NCBI RefSeq assembly: GCF_014851805.1 | Contig: NZ_JACVAK010000001.1 | Location: 1,780,872 to 1,844,871, forward strand | Source: Pseudoxanthomonas sp. PXM02 | Lineage (GTDB): Bacteria > Pseudomonadota > Gammaproteobacteria > Xanthomonadales > Xanthomonadaceae | DNA: 64,000 bases | Direction of reading: 5' to 3' | Part shown: one piece after another, positions 46,109 to 54,179 of the stretch | How positions within the stretch are numbered: the first letter of the stretch is position 1 | Layout: each line of letters begins with the position of its first letter | Position numbers and translations under genes: made by a program | The notes under the pieces: model-generated | What the model saw: the letters and a program-made list of their open reading frames with translations, nothing else | Databases searched by the model: none | Told to the model about the DNA's origin: nothing

Positions 46109-47584
46109 CTACGTCTCCTGCGTGCTGCGCGTATCGGTGGTGATGCGGGTGCGCGACGTCCGCCATCGCTCCCGCAGCGAGCGCGGCGCGGGTGTCAGCG
46201 GCGTACGGGATCGGGTCCAGCCGCCCTGGTGCACAGGCGTGAGGCCGCGCAGCCGGGAGGCGATCCAGGTGAACAGGCGATACCGCACTCCACTGGAATA
46301 CAGCAATCGCCACGCCTTCCAGGCGAGGACCTCCGGGATGCTACGCACTGCTCCCTGCCCCTTCAATGCGTCGCGCTGCTGCAGTGCGGGACGATGGTGC
46401 CGTCCTGCCTCGCGCAGATGCATCAGCAGCTCGGGGATGGGAATGCCGACCGGGCAGACATCGCCGCAGGCGCCGCACAGGCTGGACGCGGTCGGCAAGT
46501 CGCGGGTCGATTCCAGCCCCAGCAGGTGTGGCGAGATGATCGCGCCGATCGGTCCCGGGTAGGTCGTGCCGTACGACAGTCCGCCGATGCGCGCGTAGAC
46601 GGGACAGTGATTCATGCATGCCCCGCAGCGGATGCACTGCAGCGTCGCGCGGAAGCGTTCCTCGGCGAAGGCCTGGCTGCGGCCGTTGTCCAGCAGCACC
46701 AGGTGCACTTCGCGCGGCCCGTCCTTCTCGCCCTCGCGGCGCGGACCGCTGATGACGTTGAGGTAGGTGGTCACCGCCTGGCCGGTGGCCGAGCGCGTCA
46801 GCAGGGTGAACAGCGGCGGCACGTGCTCCAGCTTCTCGATGACCTTCTCGATGCCGGTGATGGCGATGTGCACGTCCGGCACCGTGGTCGAGAGCCGTCC
46901 GTTGCCTTCGTTCTCCACCAGCACCAGCGAACCCGTCTCGGCGACCATGAAGTTGACGCCCGATACCCCGATCTTCGCCTGGCGGAACTTGTCGCGCAGC
47001 GCCACGCGGCCGATCGCGATCAGTTCGTCCACGTCCTCGGTGTAGCCGGCGCCGGGGATGTGCTCGGCGAAGATCTTCGCCACGTCCTCCTTGGTCTTGT
47101 GGATCGCCGGCATGATGATGTGGCTGGGCCGGTCGTGGTCGAGCTGCAGGATGTACTCGCCCATGTCGGTCTCGACACAGGCGATGCCGTGCTCCTGCAT
47201 GCGATGGTTCAGTTCGATCTCCTCGCTGACCATCGACTTGCCCTTGACCATCATGCGGGCGTCGTGGCGCGCGGCGATCTCCTGGAAGATGCGGTTCCCA
47301 TCGGCCGCATCCTCAGCCCAGTGCACCTGCACGCCGCGTGCGTGCAGCGCCTGCTCCAGCTGTTCCAGCAGGTCCGGCAGCCGCGACAGCGCCCGCTTGC
47401 GCAGGTGTTCGCCCAGCGTGCGCAGACGCTCGAACGCATCCTGTTCGGGGAACTGCGCGGCGCGCTTGTCGGCCAGGTAGTCCATCGCACCGCGGAACCC
47501 GCGACGCAGCACCGGATCGGCCAGCACCAGGCGCGCGTTGTCCTTGAACGCGACCGGATCGGCGGCGGGCCGTACCGCGCTCAT
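46109..47584 (-). CDS. lutB: L-lactate utilisation iron-sulfur protein LutB
   Basis: 491-aa subunit of the LutABC L-lactate oxidase complex (lactate to pyruvate). The N-terminal LUD domain (MVKGKSMVSEEIELNHRMQE, then VGVSGVNFMVAETGSLVLVE-like) is followed by two [4Fe-4S] motifs CIRCGACMNHCPVY and CGACGDVCPVGIPIPELLMH. The last 60 residues are basic and poorly conserved. ATG 47584 overlaps the lutC stop by four bases. Last gene of lutACB. Confidence 0.92.
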   Translation of the reverse strand: MSAVRPAADPVAFKDNARLVLADPVLRRGFRGAMDYLADKRAAQFPEQDAFERLRTLGEHLRKRALSRLPDLLEQLEQALHARGVQVHWAEDAADGNRIFQEIAARHDARMMVKGKSMVSEEIELNHRMQEHGIACVETDMGEYILQLDHDRPSHIIMPAIHKTKEDVAKIFAEHIPGAGYTEDVDELIAIGRVALRDKFRQAKIGVSGVNFMVAETGSLVLVENEGNGRLSTTVPDVHIAITGIEKVIEKLEHVPPLFTLLTRSATGQAVTTYLNVISGPRREGEKDGPREVHLVLLDNGRSQAFAEERFRATLQCIRCGACMNHCPVYARIGGLSYGTTYPGPIGAIISPHLLGLESTRDLPTASSLCGACGDVCPVGIPIPELLMHLREAGRHHRPALQQRDALKGQGAVRSIPEVLAWKAWRLLYSSGVRYRLFTWIASRLRGLTPVHQGGWTRSRTPLTPAPRSLRERWRTSRTRITTDTRSTQET

Positions 47585-48264
47585 GCCGTGGCCTCGGCGC
47601 GCAGCAGCAGGATGACGAGTTCGCGCGGACCGTGCGCGCCGTAGACCAGCAGGCGCTGGATGTCGGCGGTCTTGGACGGGCCGGTGACCAGCAGCGCATT
47701 GGTGGGTAAGCCCGCCGCCCATTTCCGATGCCGCATGGCCGCGTACAGCGTGGGCTGCAGGTCGGCTTCACGCAGCACCGCGATATGCAGCGGCGGCAGC
47801 AGCGACAGCGTGCGCGGCTCGCGCGCGTCCGGCCACAGGATCAGGCTGCCGGTTTCCGCGATGCCACCTAGGGTGGTGGTGATGCCGGCATCGACGGTGT
47901 CGAACAGCACCGGCTTGAGCGTTTCGATGGGCGCGTCGTACCAGTCCAGCGTCACTGCCTGCGTGGCGGCGTAAAGGCCGTCGATCAGCGCCGTGTCGCG
48001 GCCCGCCATCAGCCGGCGCACGCCCTTGTCCGCCAGCACCGCGGCGAGCGCGGTTGGCCATGTGGCGGCGTCGGTTTCGATCACCTCGGCACGCCAGCCG
48101 CGCGCCTGCGCGATGAAGCGTTCGCGCATCACGGCAGACGAGGGTACGCCGGCGTCTGCGTAGTACGCGGCGACGTCGGGCACCGGCAGTTCGACCGGCG
48201 CGGCCGCGCGCAGCCGCGACAGAATCGCGGAGCGCGCGCGTGTGGATGCGGCGGGCAGGCTCAT
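47581..48264 (-). CDS. lutC: L-lactate utilisation protein LutC
   Basis: 227-aa LUD-domain protein (DUF162) of the LutABC complex. Features: an N-terminal helix (STRARSAILSRLRAA), GITTTLGGIAETGSLILWPD and LPTNALLVTGPSKTADIQRLLVYGAHGP, the conserved C-terminal LUD core. It overlaps lutA at its start and lutB at its stop, each by four bases (ATGA). Function known from Bacillus LutABC; here inferred by synteny and sequence. Confidence 0.9.
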   Translation of the reverse strand: MSLPAASTRARSAILSRLRAAAPVELPVPDVAAYYADAGVPSSAVMRERFIAQARGWRAEVIETDAATWPTALAAVLADKGVRRLMAGRDTALIDGLYAATQAVTLDWYDAPIETLKPVLFDTVDAGITTTLGGIAETGSLILWPDAREPRTLSLLPPLHIAVLREADLQPTLYAAMRHRKWAAGLPTNALLVTGPSKTADIQRLLVYGAHGPRELVILLLRAEATA

Positions 48265-49049
48265 GCGCCGGCGTCCGGTGCGGGCAGGCCCCAGCGCTCG
48301 CGCAGGAAGCTGGCGATATGCCGGCCCTGCAGCGGCGCCTCGCGACGCGCCAGCGTGCCGTTGAGGTTGAGCAGGCAGCCGCAGTCGCCGCTGACGAAGG
48401 CATCGCAGCCGCTGCCTGCCAACGCATCCGCCTTGTCGCCGGCCATCGCGGCGGAGATCTCGGGCTGCTTGACCGCGAAGGTGCCGCCGAAGCCGCAGCA
48501 TTCGGATTCGTAGGCCTGGATCTTCAGCTCGACGCCGGGCAACGCCTCCAGCAGTCGACGCCCGCTGGCCAGTGCGCCGGTCTCGCGACGTGCACTGCAC
48601 GAGGTGTGCAGGCAGATGGACACCGGATCGGCGGTGACGGGCGCGGGCATCGGCAGATCGGTCGCAGCGAGGAAGTCTGAGAACTCGACCACCCGTGCGC
48701 CGATGTCGCGCACGCGTGCCAGCAGTACAGGATCGTCCGCGAACAGCCGCGGCCAGTGGTGCCGCATCATCCCCGCGCAGGAGCCCGACGGCACCACGAT
48801 CGGCCAACGCTGCGGGAACAGGTCCAGCTGCGCGCGTGCGACCTTGCGCGACTCCTCGGGAAAGCCGCTGGTGTAGGCGGGCTGTCCGCAGCAAGTCTGC
48901 GCCTCGGGCAGATGCACGCGGCAACCGATCCGTTCCAGCACGGCGATCGCGTCCAGGCCGGCATCGGGCATGAACAGATCCACCACGCAGGTGGCGAACA
49001 CGTACACGTCCCGAAGGGGGGAGGAGGCGGCAGGATCTGGCGAGCGCAT
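48261..49049 (-). CDS. lutA: L-lactate utilisation protein LutA (CCG-domain)
   Basis: 262-aa protein with two cysteine-rich CCG domains: TCCGQPAYTSGF with GSCAGMMRHHWP, and SECCGFGGTFAVKQPE with DCGCLLNLNG, which ligate an iron-sulfur cofactor and handle electron transfer in the lactate oxidase. ATG 49049 is chosen because conserved sequence (YVFATCVVDLFMP) starts about 15 residues on; the frame is open to 49121, across the operator. First gene of the operon, divergent from lutR. Confidence 0.9.
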   Translation of the reverse strand: MRSPDPAASSPLRDVYVFATCVVDLFMPDAGLDAIAVLERIGCRVHLPEAQTCCGQPAYTSGFPEESRKVARAQLDLFPQRWPIVVPSGSCAGMMRHHWPRLFADDPVLLARVRDIGARVVEFSDFLAATDLPMPAPVTADPVSICLHTSCSARRETGALASGRRLLEALPGVELKIQAYESECCGFGGTFAVKQPEISAAMAGDKADALAGSGCDAFVSGDCGCLLNLNGTLARREAPLQGRHIASFLRERWGLPAPDAGA

Positions 49050-49107
49050 GGCGAGCGGGTCTGTCTTGTCCGGCACCGAGTCTGTGACGCCTTCCCGAGG
49101 GCGGTAT

Positions 49108-49122
49108 ATTGGTCCGACCAAT
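49108..49122. promoter_or_regulatory. LldR/PdhR-type operator between lutA and lutR
   Basis: ATTGGTCCGACCAAT is a perfect 7-1-7 palindrome containing the FadR/GntR-family core TTGGT-N3-ACCAA, as bound by E. coli LldR and PdhR. It lies 59 bases before lutA and 17 bases before lutR, so binding can repress both directions, presumably relieved by lactate. Confidence 0.85.
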
Positions 49123-49138
49123 CCGAGCGCAGGCCTTC

Positions 49139-49843
49139 ATGTCCTCACAAGTCGCCCAGGTCACCCGCCACCTCGAACAGGCCATCGCCGACGGGCACTA
49201 CGTCGCCGGTCGCCGACTACCCGCCGAACGTACGCTCGCCGACCGCCTGCAGGTCTCGCGTGCGACGGCGCGAGAGGCGATCGGCCTGCTGGTCGCGCGC
49301 GGTGTGCTGGAGCGCCGGCAGGGCGACGGCACCTACGTGGTAGCCGCAAGCGAGCGCCGGATGGCGGAGATCTGGCAGGACATGGCGCGTAATCATCCGA
49401 TGCTGCAGGCCGACCTGGTGGAGTTCCGCGCGATGCTGGAAGGCCGCACGGCAGAACTGGCGGCGCTGCGGCACGACGACCAAGATCGCGAGCGACTCCG
49501 CTCGGCGCACGCCGCGGTCGATGCGGCGTACAACGGCAGCGACCGGCAGGCGCAGATCCGCAGCGACGTGGCCTTCCACCGCGCAATCGCCGATGCGACG
49601 CACAACCCTGTGTTCTCGTATCTCATCGCCTCCCTTCTGGCGCTGCTGCACGACCACGTGCAGGTCAGCCTCGCCGGCCTGTCGCCACAGTCGCCAGTCT
49701 CGCAACAGTTGCGTAAGCAACACGACGCGCTGCTGGCCGCGATCCTGGCGCGTGATGCAGATCGAGCACGCAGCGCGGCGAGCGGACATATGGATTTTGT
49801 GGCCGTCCAACTCAATGCTCTTCCAAGGGTTTCTCGTAGCTAA
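49139..49843 (+). CDS. lutR: FadR-family (GntR) transcriptional regulator LutR/LldR
   Basis: 234-aa repressor. An N-terminal winged HTH (RRLPAERTLADRLQVSRATA, residues 25-66) with GVLERRQGDGTYVV is followed by the all-helical FCD effector domain with metal-binding residues (EFRAMLEGRTAELAAL, DVAFHRAIADATHNP, HDHVQVSLAG). ATG 49139 is preferred to 49109, as that start would lie inside the operator. Divergent from lutACB with the palindrome between; lactate is the likely effector. Confidence 0.9.
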   Translation: MSSQVAQVTRHLEQAIADGHYVAGRRLPAERTLADRLQVSRATAREAIGLLVARGVLERRQGDGTYVVAASERRMAEIWQDMARNHPMLQADLVEFRAMLEGRTAELAALRHDDQDRERLRSAHAAVDAAYNGSDRQAQIRSDVAFHRAIADATHNPVFSYLIASLLALLHDHVQVSLAGLSPQSPVSQQLRKQHDALLAAILARDADRARSAASGHMDFVAVQLNALPRVSRS

Positions 49844-49868
49844 TGCGGTCGCAGCTACTCTGATTGAC

Positions 49869-49892
49869 GTCTGCTTTGGATCGGAAGCAGAC
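49869..49892. repeat. Dispersed palindromic repeat, copy 3
   Basis: GTCTGCTT and AAGCAGAC, a perfect 8-bp stem around TGGATCGG, same design as the other copies, 26 bases after lutR. Confidence 0.55.
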
Positions 49893-49918
49893 CTTGGCGT
49901 GAATGAGCTCACGCCAAG
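49893..49918 (+). terminator. Hairpin downstream of lutR
   Basis: CTTGGCGTGA and TCACGCCAAG form a perfect 10-bp stem with loop ATGAGC, 50 bases after the lutR stop and directly next to a palindromic repeat. No T-run follows, so it could instead structure the leader of the EmrE-like gene. It does not show the paired ACGR loops of a guanidine-II riboswitch. Confidence 0.5.
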
Positions 49919-50061
49919 TGCGCATGACGACCCCGCTCATCGTGATCGGATTAGGACCGCACGCGCCTATAAGCTGCTCAGAGTTTCGGAACCCCAACAA
50001 GACTGTTCATTCTGTCTGCACGGGAACATCATTGCGCCCCACTCGAATGGAGGATTCGCCA

Positions 50062-50394
50062 ATGAATGCCTGGCTCTTCATGGCACTTGCAATTGTTGGC
50101 GAAGTGGTCGCAACAACCGCGCTGAAGTCCAGTGAAGGATTCACCAAAGTTGTCCCGTCAGTGATCGTAGTTGCCGGATATGCGGCAACCTTCTACTTCC
50201 TATCGCTCGCACTGAAGGTCATTCCCGTAGGTATCGCTTACGCTGTTTGGGCGGGCCTTGGCATTGTCCTAATCACGACCATCGCATGGCTTTACCACGG
50301 CGAGAAGCTTGATGCCTGGGGTTTCGTCGGAATGGCGCTGATCATTAGCGGTGTAGTCGTCCTGAACGTATTGTCTAAGACAGGGTCGCACTAG
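50062..50394 (+). CDS. Small multidrug resistance (EmrE/QacE-like) transporter
   Basis: 110-aa four-helix proton antiporter exporting cationic compounds. The essential Glu is in [19 protein letters not shown] (Glu14), followed by the family motifs [20 protein letters not shown] and the final helix [16 protein letters not shown]. The GEVVATT and LKSSEGF sequence is closer to EmrE/QacE than to the guanidinium exporter SugE/Gdx. AGGA lies nine bases before the ATG. Lower GC than its neighbours and flanked on both sides by palindromic repeats; possibly acquired. Confidence 0.9.
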   Translation: MNAWLFMALAIVGEVVATTALKSSEGFTKVVPSVIVVAGYAATFYFLSLALKVIPVGIAYAVWAGLGIVLITTIAWLYHGEKLDAWGFVGMALIISGVVVLNVLSKTGSH

Positions 50395-50480
50395 GCTATT
50401 GGCTGGATCCGCGCAGGGGCCTCAGCCCTCTGTTGGAGCTGCCCCGGACCTGGGGCTGCTCCACACGCACCAATCTGCCT

Positions 50481-50510
50481 GATGTCCGCTTCCGGCCAGA
50501 AACGGACATC
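50481..50510. repeat. Dispersed palindromic repeat, copy 4 (best copy)
   Basis: GATGTCCGCTT / AAACGGACATC: 11-bp arms with one mismatch around CCGGCCAG, between the convergent EmrE-like and flavoprotein genes. Confidence 0.65.
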
Positions 50511-50540
50511 GAGGATCTGCTGCTATTTGGAAGAATTGGA

Positions 50541-51434
50541 CTAGCCTTCCGACCACACAAGAGAGCGATGGATCTGGGCACCCGCCCATGCGCCATCCGC
50601 AACGGCCAGAGAAACCGAATGGGGAACGCGAGCAGCATCACCACAGGCGAAAGCGCCGGCGACCGTTGTTTCCTTTGTCTCGCTTGTCTGGATCTGCGTA
50701 CCCATCGGAGTCTCTGCGAGGGCACAGCCCAGTTCTTCCGCTGTTGAAGTCGAAGGGGCGTTCTTGGGGGCAGTAAACAGACCCACGAAGCTAAGACCCC
50801 TGCCGTCCGTGAGCACTACATCGGCATGCCCCTCGATCCTATCGATGAGGGTTGTCTCCACGATCACGCCACGCGCCGAGAGATCCTGCAGCGTGGGCTC
50901 ATCCAGTTCCACCATGCCATTGGTGAGGAAGGTCACCGATCCCCACTCCGGCAAAAGCTGCGCTTGGTGGATGGACATGGGACTGGCCGCGATCACACCG
51001 ATCTGTCCTTGATCAAGTTCGTACCCATGACAGTAGGGGCAGTGAAAGACACTGATTCCCCACCGCTCAGCCAAACCATTCACCTCCGGCAGCGTGTCAG
51101 AGACACCAGTTGCCAGAAGCAGTCGACGAGCACCTAATACCTCGCCTGTAGCCGTCTCGACGGTGAAAGCATCACGCGATCCAGACGCCCTCACTACAAG
51201 ATCGTCTACCCACGACAACGTCGGATAGGCCTCCAACTGTGTCCTTGCCGTGCTGGCAATGACGGCAGGATCTGCGCCGTCTTGGGATAGGAAACCGTGC
51301 GAGTGCGAGGCGGCCCTGTTTCGCCGCTTGCCAGCATCAATGACCAGCACGGTGCGTCGCGCACGCACGAGCTGCAGTGCAGCCGCCATGCCCGCATAGC
51401 TGCCACCTACCACGATGACATCGTAGTTCTTCAT
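50541..51434 (-). CDS. Thioredoxin-reductase-like FAD/NAD(P) oxidoreductase
   Basis: 297-aa flavoprotein. FAD-binding GGSYAGMAAALQLVRARRTV (residues 9-28), FHCPYCHGYELD with a CPYC pair in the thioredoxin-reductase position (about 130), and the second FAD motif GAFACGDAARV near the C-terminus. The NAD(P) GxGxxA region is eroded (QIGVIAASPMSIHQAQLL), so the electron donor is unclear. Coupled by a 4-base overlap to the Rrf2 regulator upstream, a common pair in which the regulator controls the reductase. Confidence 0.85.
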   Translation of the reverse strand: MKNYDVIVVGGSYAGMAAALQLVRARRTVLVIDAGKRRNRAASHSHGFLSQDGADPAVIASTARTQLEAYPTLSWVDDLVVRASGSRDAFTVETATGEVLGARRLLLATGVSDTLPEVNGLAERWGISVFHCPYCHGYELDQGQIGVIAASPMSIHQAQLLPEWGSVTFLTNGMVELDEPTLQDLSARGVIVETTLIDRIEGHADVVLTDGRGLSFVGLFTAPKNAPSTSTAEELGCALAETPMGTQIQTSETKETTVAGAFACGDAARVPHSVSLAVADGAWAGAQIHRSLVWSEG

Positions 51435-51877
51435 TGGGTTTCCTTCTCGAGATGTGCCTTGTGCCGGCGTGCAAAGTCTTCCGCCAGGTCCGCCAGCGAC
51501 ACCGAAGCGAAGCGCTCGAGGAGAAGCGCCTCGGCTGCGTCGAAGGCCTCACTCAGGGCGGCATTGACGGCCTGCTCAACAAGACATTCAGGGTTCTCGT
51601 GTCGATTCCCCATGGCGAACAACGCCGGCTCACCCAGCGCCTCATGCAGTTGGCGCAAGCTGACCTTGGAGAGGTCCGCCTTGATATGCCAACCGCCTGA
51701 GTGCCCTCTCGCTGAAGCGACCAGCCCCGCCTCGCGGAGCAACCCCATCGTTCGACGGACGACGACCGGGTTGGTGCTCAGGCACAGCGCCAGTTCCTCG
51801 GAGGTCATCGGCTCTGTGCGCTCGGCCATGTGCAGCAAGGCGTGAAGGACGGCGGAAAGGCGACTGTCTCTTTTCAT
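51431..51877 (-). CDS. Rrf2-family transcriptional regulator
   Basis: 148-aa winged-HTH regulator (MTSEELALCLSTNPVVVRRT, LREAGLVASARGHSGGWHIK). It has only two cysteines (ALCLS and ECLVEQ) and lacks the three-Cys cluster of IscR/NsrR, so it probably does not hold an iron-sulfur cluster and is more like YwnA-type members. ATG 51877 fits the usual Rrf2 N-terminus (RDSRLSAVLHALLHMAE); the frame is open to 51913. Two related palindromes cover its start and the region before the ABC operon. Confidence 0.85.
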   Translation of the reverse strand: MKRDSRLSAVLHALLHMAERTEPMTSEELALCLSTNPVVVRRTMGLLREAGLVASARGHSGGWHIKADLSKVSLRQLHEALGEPALFAMGNRHENPECLVEQAVNAALSEAFDAAEALLLERFASVSLADLAEDFARRHKAHLEKETQ

Positions 51878-51897
51878 GTAACTAATGTTGTTACATG
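51875..51897. promoter_or_regulatory. Palindromic operator over the rrf2 start
   Basis: CATGTAAC (51875-51882) and GTTACATG (51890-51897), a perfect 8-bp inverted repeat with a 7-base AT-rich spacer. It overlaps the start codon of the Rrf2 gene, the typical place for autorepression. Confidence 0.72.
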
Positions 51898-51965
51898 AAG
51901 CGCAGTCAGTCAACTGGTGCTCGCGAGGCGAGGGGGAGAGCCGCGACGTTTGTCTTGTTCTTGTG

Positions 51966-51984
51966 AATGTAATGTTATTACATT
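51966..51984. promoter_or_regulatory. Second TTACAT palindrome, upstream of the ABC operon
   Basis: AATGTAA (51966-51972) and TTACATT (51978-51984), a perfect 7-bp inverted repeat, 36 bases before the ABC ATPase start. It shares the TTACAT half-site with the operator over rrf2, so the regulator may control both directions. Confidence 0.62.
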
Positions 51985-52020
51985 ATGGTGAATAGCTCCC
52001 CGCAGTGAGCCCTACAAGTC

Positions 52021-52743
52021 TTGAACGCGCCCAATCGTGTCGTCGACGTCCAATCTTTATCCGTGTCCTTTCCAGGCAAGACGGTCCTCTCCGGCCTCAA
52101 CCTTCAGGTGGAAAGAGGCAGCATCTACGCGCTTCTCGGTGGTAACGGCACTGGCAAGTCAACGACGCTGTCCGTGCTGCTTGGCTTCCTGAAGCCGACC
52201 TCTGGCGAGGTCCGTGTGGGTGGGTTCACCCCGTGGCAGACGCCGGACCGGGCGCGCGCGCAGCTGGCCTACCTGCCAGAGAACGTCGCGCTCTACGAAC
52301 ATCTCACCGCCATCGAGAACGTCGACTATCTGCTCTCGCTTGCCGGTCGCCGGCACGATGCATCGGCCATCGGGGATGCGCTGCGCGCTGCGGGACTGCA
52401 GGAGTCGGCGTGGCGGCAGCGCCTTGGTGGGTTCTCCAAGGGCATGCGTCAGAAGGTGGCAATCGCCACCGCGCTCATGCGCGAAGTGCCGCTGTTGCTG
52501 CTCGATGAGCCCACCTCCGGGCTCGATCCGGGCGCGAGCGCAGACTTCCATGGCCTGCTGGAATCGGTGAGGGCACGCGGTGCGTCGGTTCTGATGGTCA
52601 CACACGACCTGATGGGCGCGGTCGACGTCGCCGACCGGATCGGCGTGCTTGAACATGGCCGGATCGTGCACGAAGCCGATCGCGCGGACTTCGACCTGAA
52701 GGCGCTGCACGCTCACTTCGCCGGACGAGCGCACGCCGCATGA
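52021..52743 (+). CDS. ABC transporter ATP-binding protein
   Basis: 240-aa ATPase subunit. Walker A LLGGNGTGKSTTL (about 40), Q-loop YLPENVALYEH, signature LGGFSKGMRQKVA (the LSGGQ variant GGFSKG), Walker B LLLLDEPTSGLDPG and H-loop VTHDL are all in place. The start is a TTG, since a stop lies directly upstream and the domain begins at residue 8; the ribosome site is weak. Coupled by ATGA to the first permease. Natural partners are the two permeases downstream; the substrate is unknown. Confidence 0.87.
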   Translation: MNAPNRVVDVQSLSVSFPGKTVLSGLNLQVERGSIYALLGGNGTGKSTTLSVLLGFLKPTSGEVRVGGFTPWQTPDRARAQLAYLPENVALYEHLTAIENVDYLLSLAGRRHDASAIGDALRAAGLQESAWRQRLGGFSKGMRQKVAIATALMREVPLLLLDEPTSGLDPGASADFHGLLESVRARGASVLMVTHDLMGAVDVADRIGVLEHGRIVHEADRADFDLKALHAHFAGRAHAA

Positions 52744-54179
52744 GTGCACTCGTTCCTGTAATGCGCAACGAACTGCGCGCGATGATCCGCAACCGCACGG
52801 CGCTAGCCGGAATTGTGCTGCTGGCGATGCTCGCCATTGTGGCGACCGTGGTCTCCCTGCACCACATGAGCAGTGCGGCTGAATACCGCAGCCGCCAACA
52901 GGCCGCAGCGCAGGCCGCCTTCGAGGCCCAGCCAGATCGCCATCCCCATCGCGTGGTCCACTACGGCCACTTCGTCTACCGACTGCCTTCCGCACTGGCC
53001 GCCTTCGATGCCGGCGTGGATCCGTTCACCGGCAGCAGCATGTTCCTGGAAGGGCATCGCCAGAACACGGCCAACTTCGGCGATGTCATGCAGGGCTCCA
53101 TCCTGACGCGCTTCGGTCAGCTCACGCCGGCGTTCGTGTTGCAGGTGCTCGCGCCGCTGGTGCTGGTGTTCCTCGGTCACGGTGTGCTGTCCCAGGAGCG
53201 CGAGCGCGGCACCTTGCGGCAACTGATGCTGCAGGGCGCGTCTTCCCGAAGCATCGTCGGTGGCAAGCTCCTGGCACTGCTCGTCGTGGCCGGCGTATTC
53301 GTGCTGCCTGCATTCGTTGGCTTGGCGATCATGGCCGCCGCTCCTGCGGCATCCACGGCAGTCGCGTCCGCCGTCATGCTGGGATACGTGCTGTACCTCG
53401 GCCTGTGGTCGGTCCTCATCGCGTTCGTGTCGGCCGCCATGAAGCGGCGCCGTGACGCCTTGCTTGCGCTGGTAGCGCTGTGGGCGCTCTCCACGCTGCT
53501 GATCCCGCGCATCGCGCCCGACGTCGCTTATGCAGCGCAGCCGCTGCCGGACCGACTGCAGACCGAGGTGGGTATCGCGCGGGACCTGCGGGCCATGGGC
53601 GACAGTCATGACCCCAACGATCCTTACTTCAACAAGTTCCGACAGAGCGTCCTTGATCGCTACGGGGTCACGCGCGTCGAGGATCTTCCGGTCAACTACA
53701 AGGGACTGTTGGCGGTCGAAGGCGAACGCCTGACGTCCCGCCTTTTCGACGAGTATGCCGCGCGCAGCGCCGGCATCCAGCATGACCAGAATCGATTGGT
53801 CTCCTGGTTTTCCATCCTGAGTCCATCCATCGCCCTGCGCCAGGTCTCGATGGCCGCTACAGCCACGGATCTGTCGGCGCATCTACGGTTCTTGGACCAG
53901 GCCGAGGCCTACCGCTATCGCATGGTGCAGCAGCTCAACCAGTTGCAGGCCGATGGTGTCTCCTACGCGGACGACACCGCCCGCGACGCCGGGGCCGACC
54001 AGCGCAAGCGTGTCGACCATGGCCACTGGCAGGAGATTCCGCGCTTTTCGTTCACGCCTCAGCCGCGCGATGCGCTCCTGAGGACGATGCTGCCGGGCAT
54101 GTTGGTTCTGCTGGCTTGGGTGGCGGTGGCGTTGTTCGCACTGGACTGGCGCGCACGCCGGCTGGAGGTGAACCGATGA
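52740..54179 (+). CDS. ABC transporter permease, DUF3526 (NosY-like) type, subunit 1
   Basis: 479-aa membrane protein: an N-terminal TM (TALAGIVLLAMLAIVATVV), a periplasmic loop of ~130 residues, then TM helices near 135-260 (FVLQVLAPLVLVFLGHGVLS, LLALLVVAGVFVLPAFVGLA, VLYLGLWSVLIAFVSAAM), a second large loop and a last TM (LLRTMLPGMLVLLAWVAVAL). This ABC-2/DUF3526 layout occurs in pairs beside TonB receptors. ATGA overlaps on both sides. Confidence 0.82.
   Translation: MSALVPVMRNELRAMIRNRTALAGIVLLAMLAIVATVVSLHHMSSAAEYRSRQQAAAQAAFEAQPDRHPHRVVHYGHFVYRLPSALAAFDAGVDPFTGSSMFLEGHRQNTANFGDVMQGSILTRFGQLTPAFVLQVLAPLVLVFLGHGVLSQERERGTLRQLMLQGASSRSIVGGKLLALLVVAGVFVLPAFVGLAIMAAAPAASTAVASAVMLGYVLYLGLWSVLIAFVSAAMKRRRDALLALVALWALSTLLIPRIAPDVAYAAQPLPDRLQTEVGIARDLRAMGDSHDPNDPYFNKFRQSVLDRYGVTRVEDLPVNYKGLLAVEGERLTSRLFDEYAARSAGIQHDQNRLVSWFSILSPSIALRQVSMAATATDLSAHLRFLDQAEAYRYRMVQQLNQLQADGVSYADDTARDAGADQRKRVDHGHWQEIPRFSFTPQPRDALLRTMLPGMLVLLAWVAVALFALDWRARRLEVNR

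Noticed and set aside
49893..50061. Guanidine riboswitch before the small multidrug transporter
   Set aside because: The hairpin loop is ATGAGC, without ACGR loops, and the transporter is EmrE-like rather than SugE/Gdx-like.
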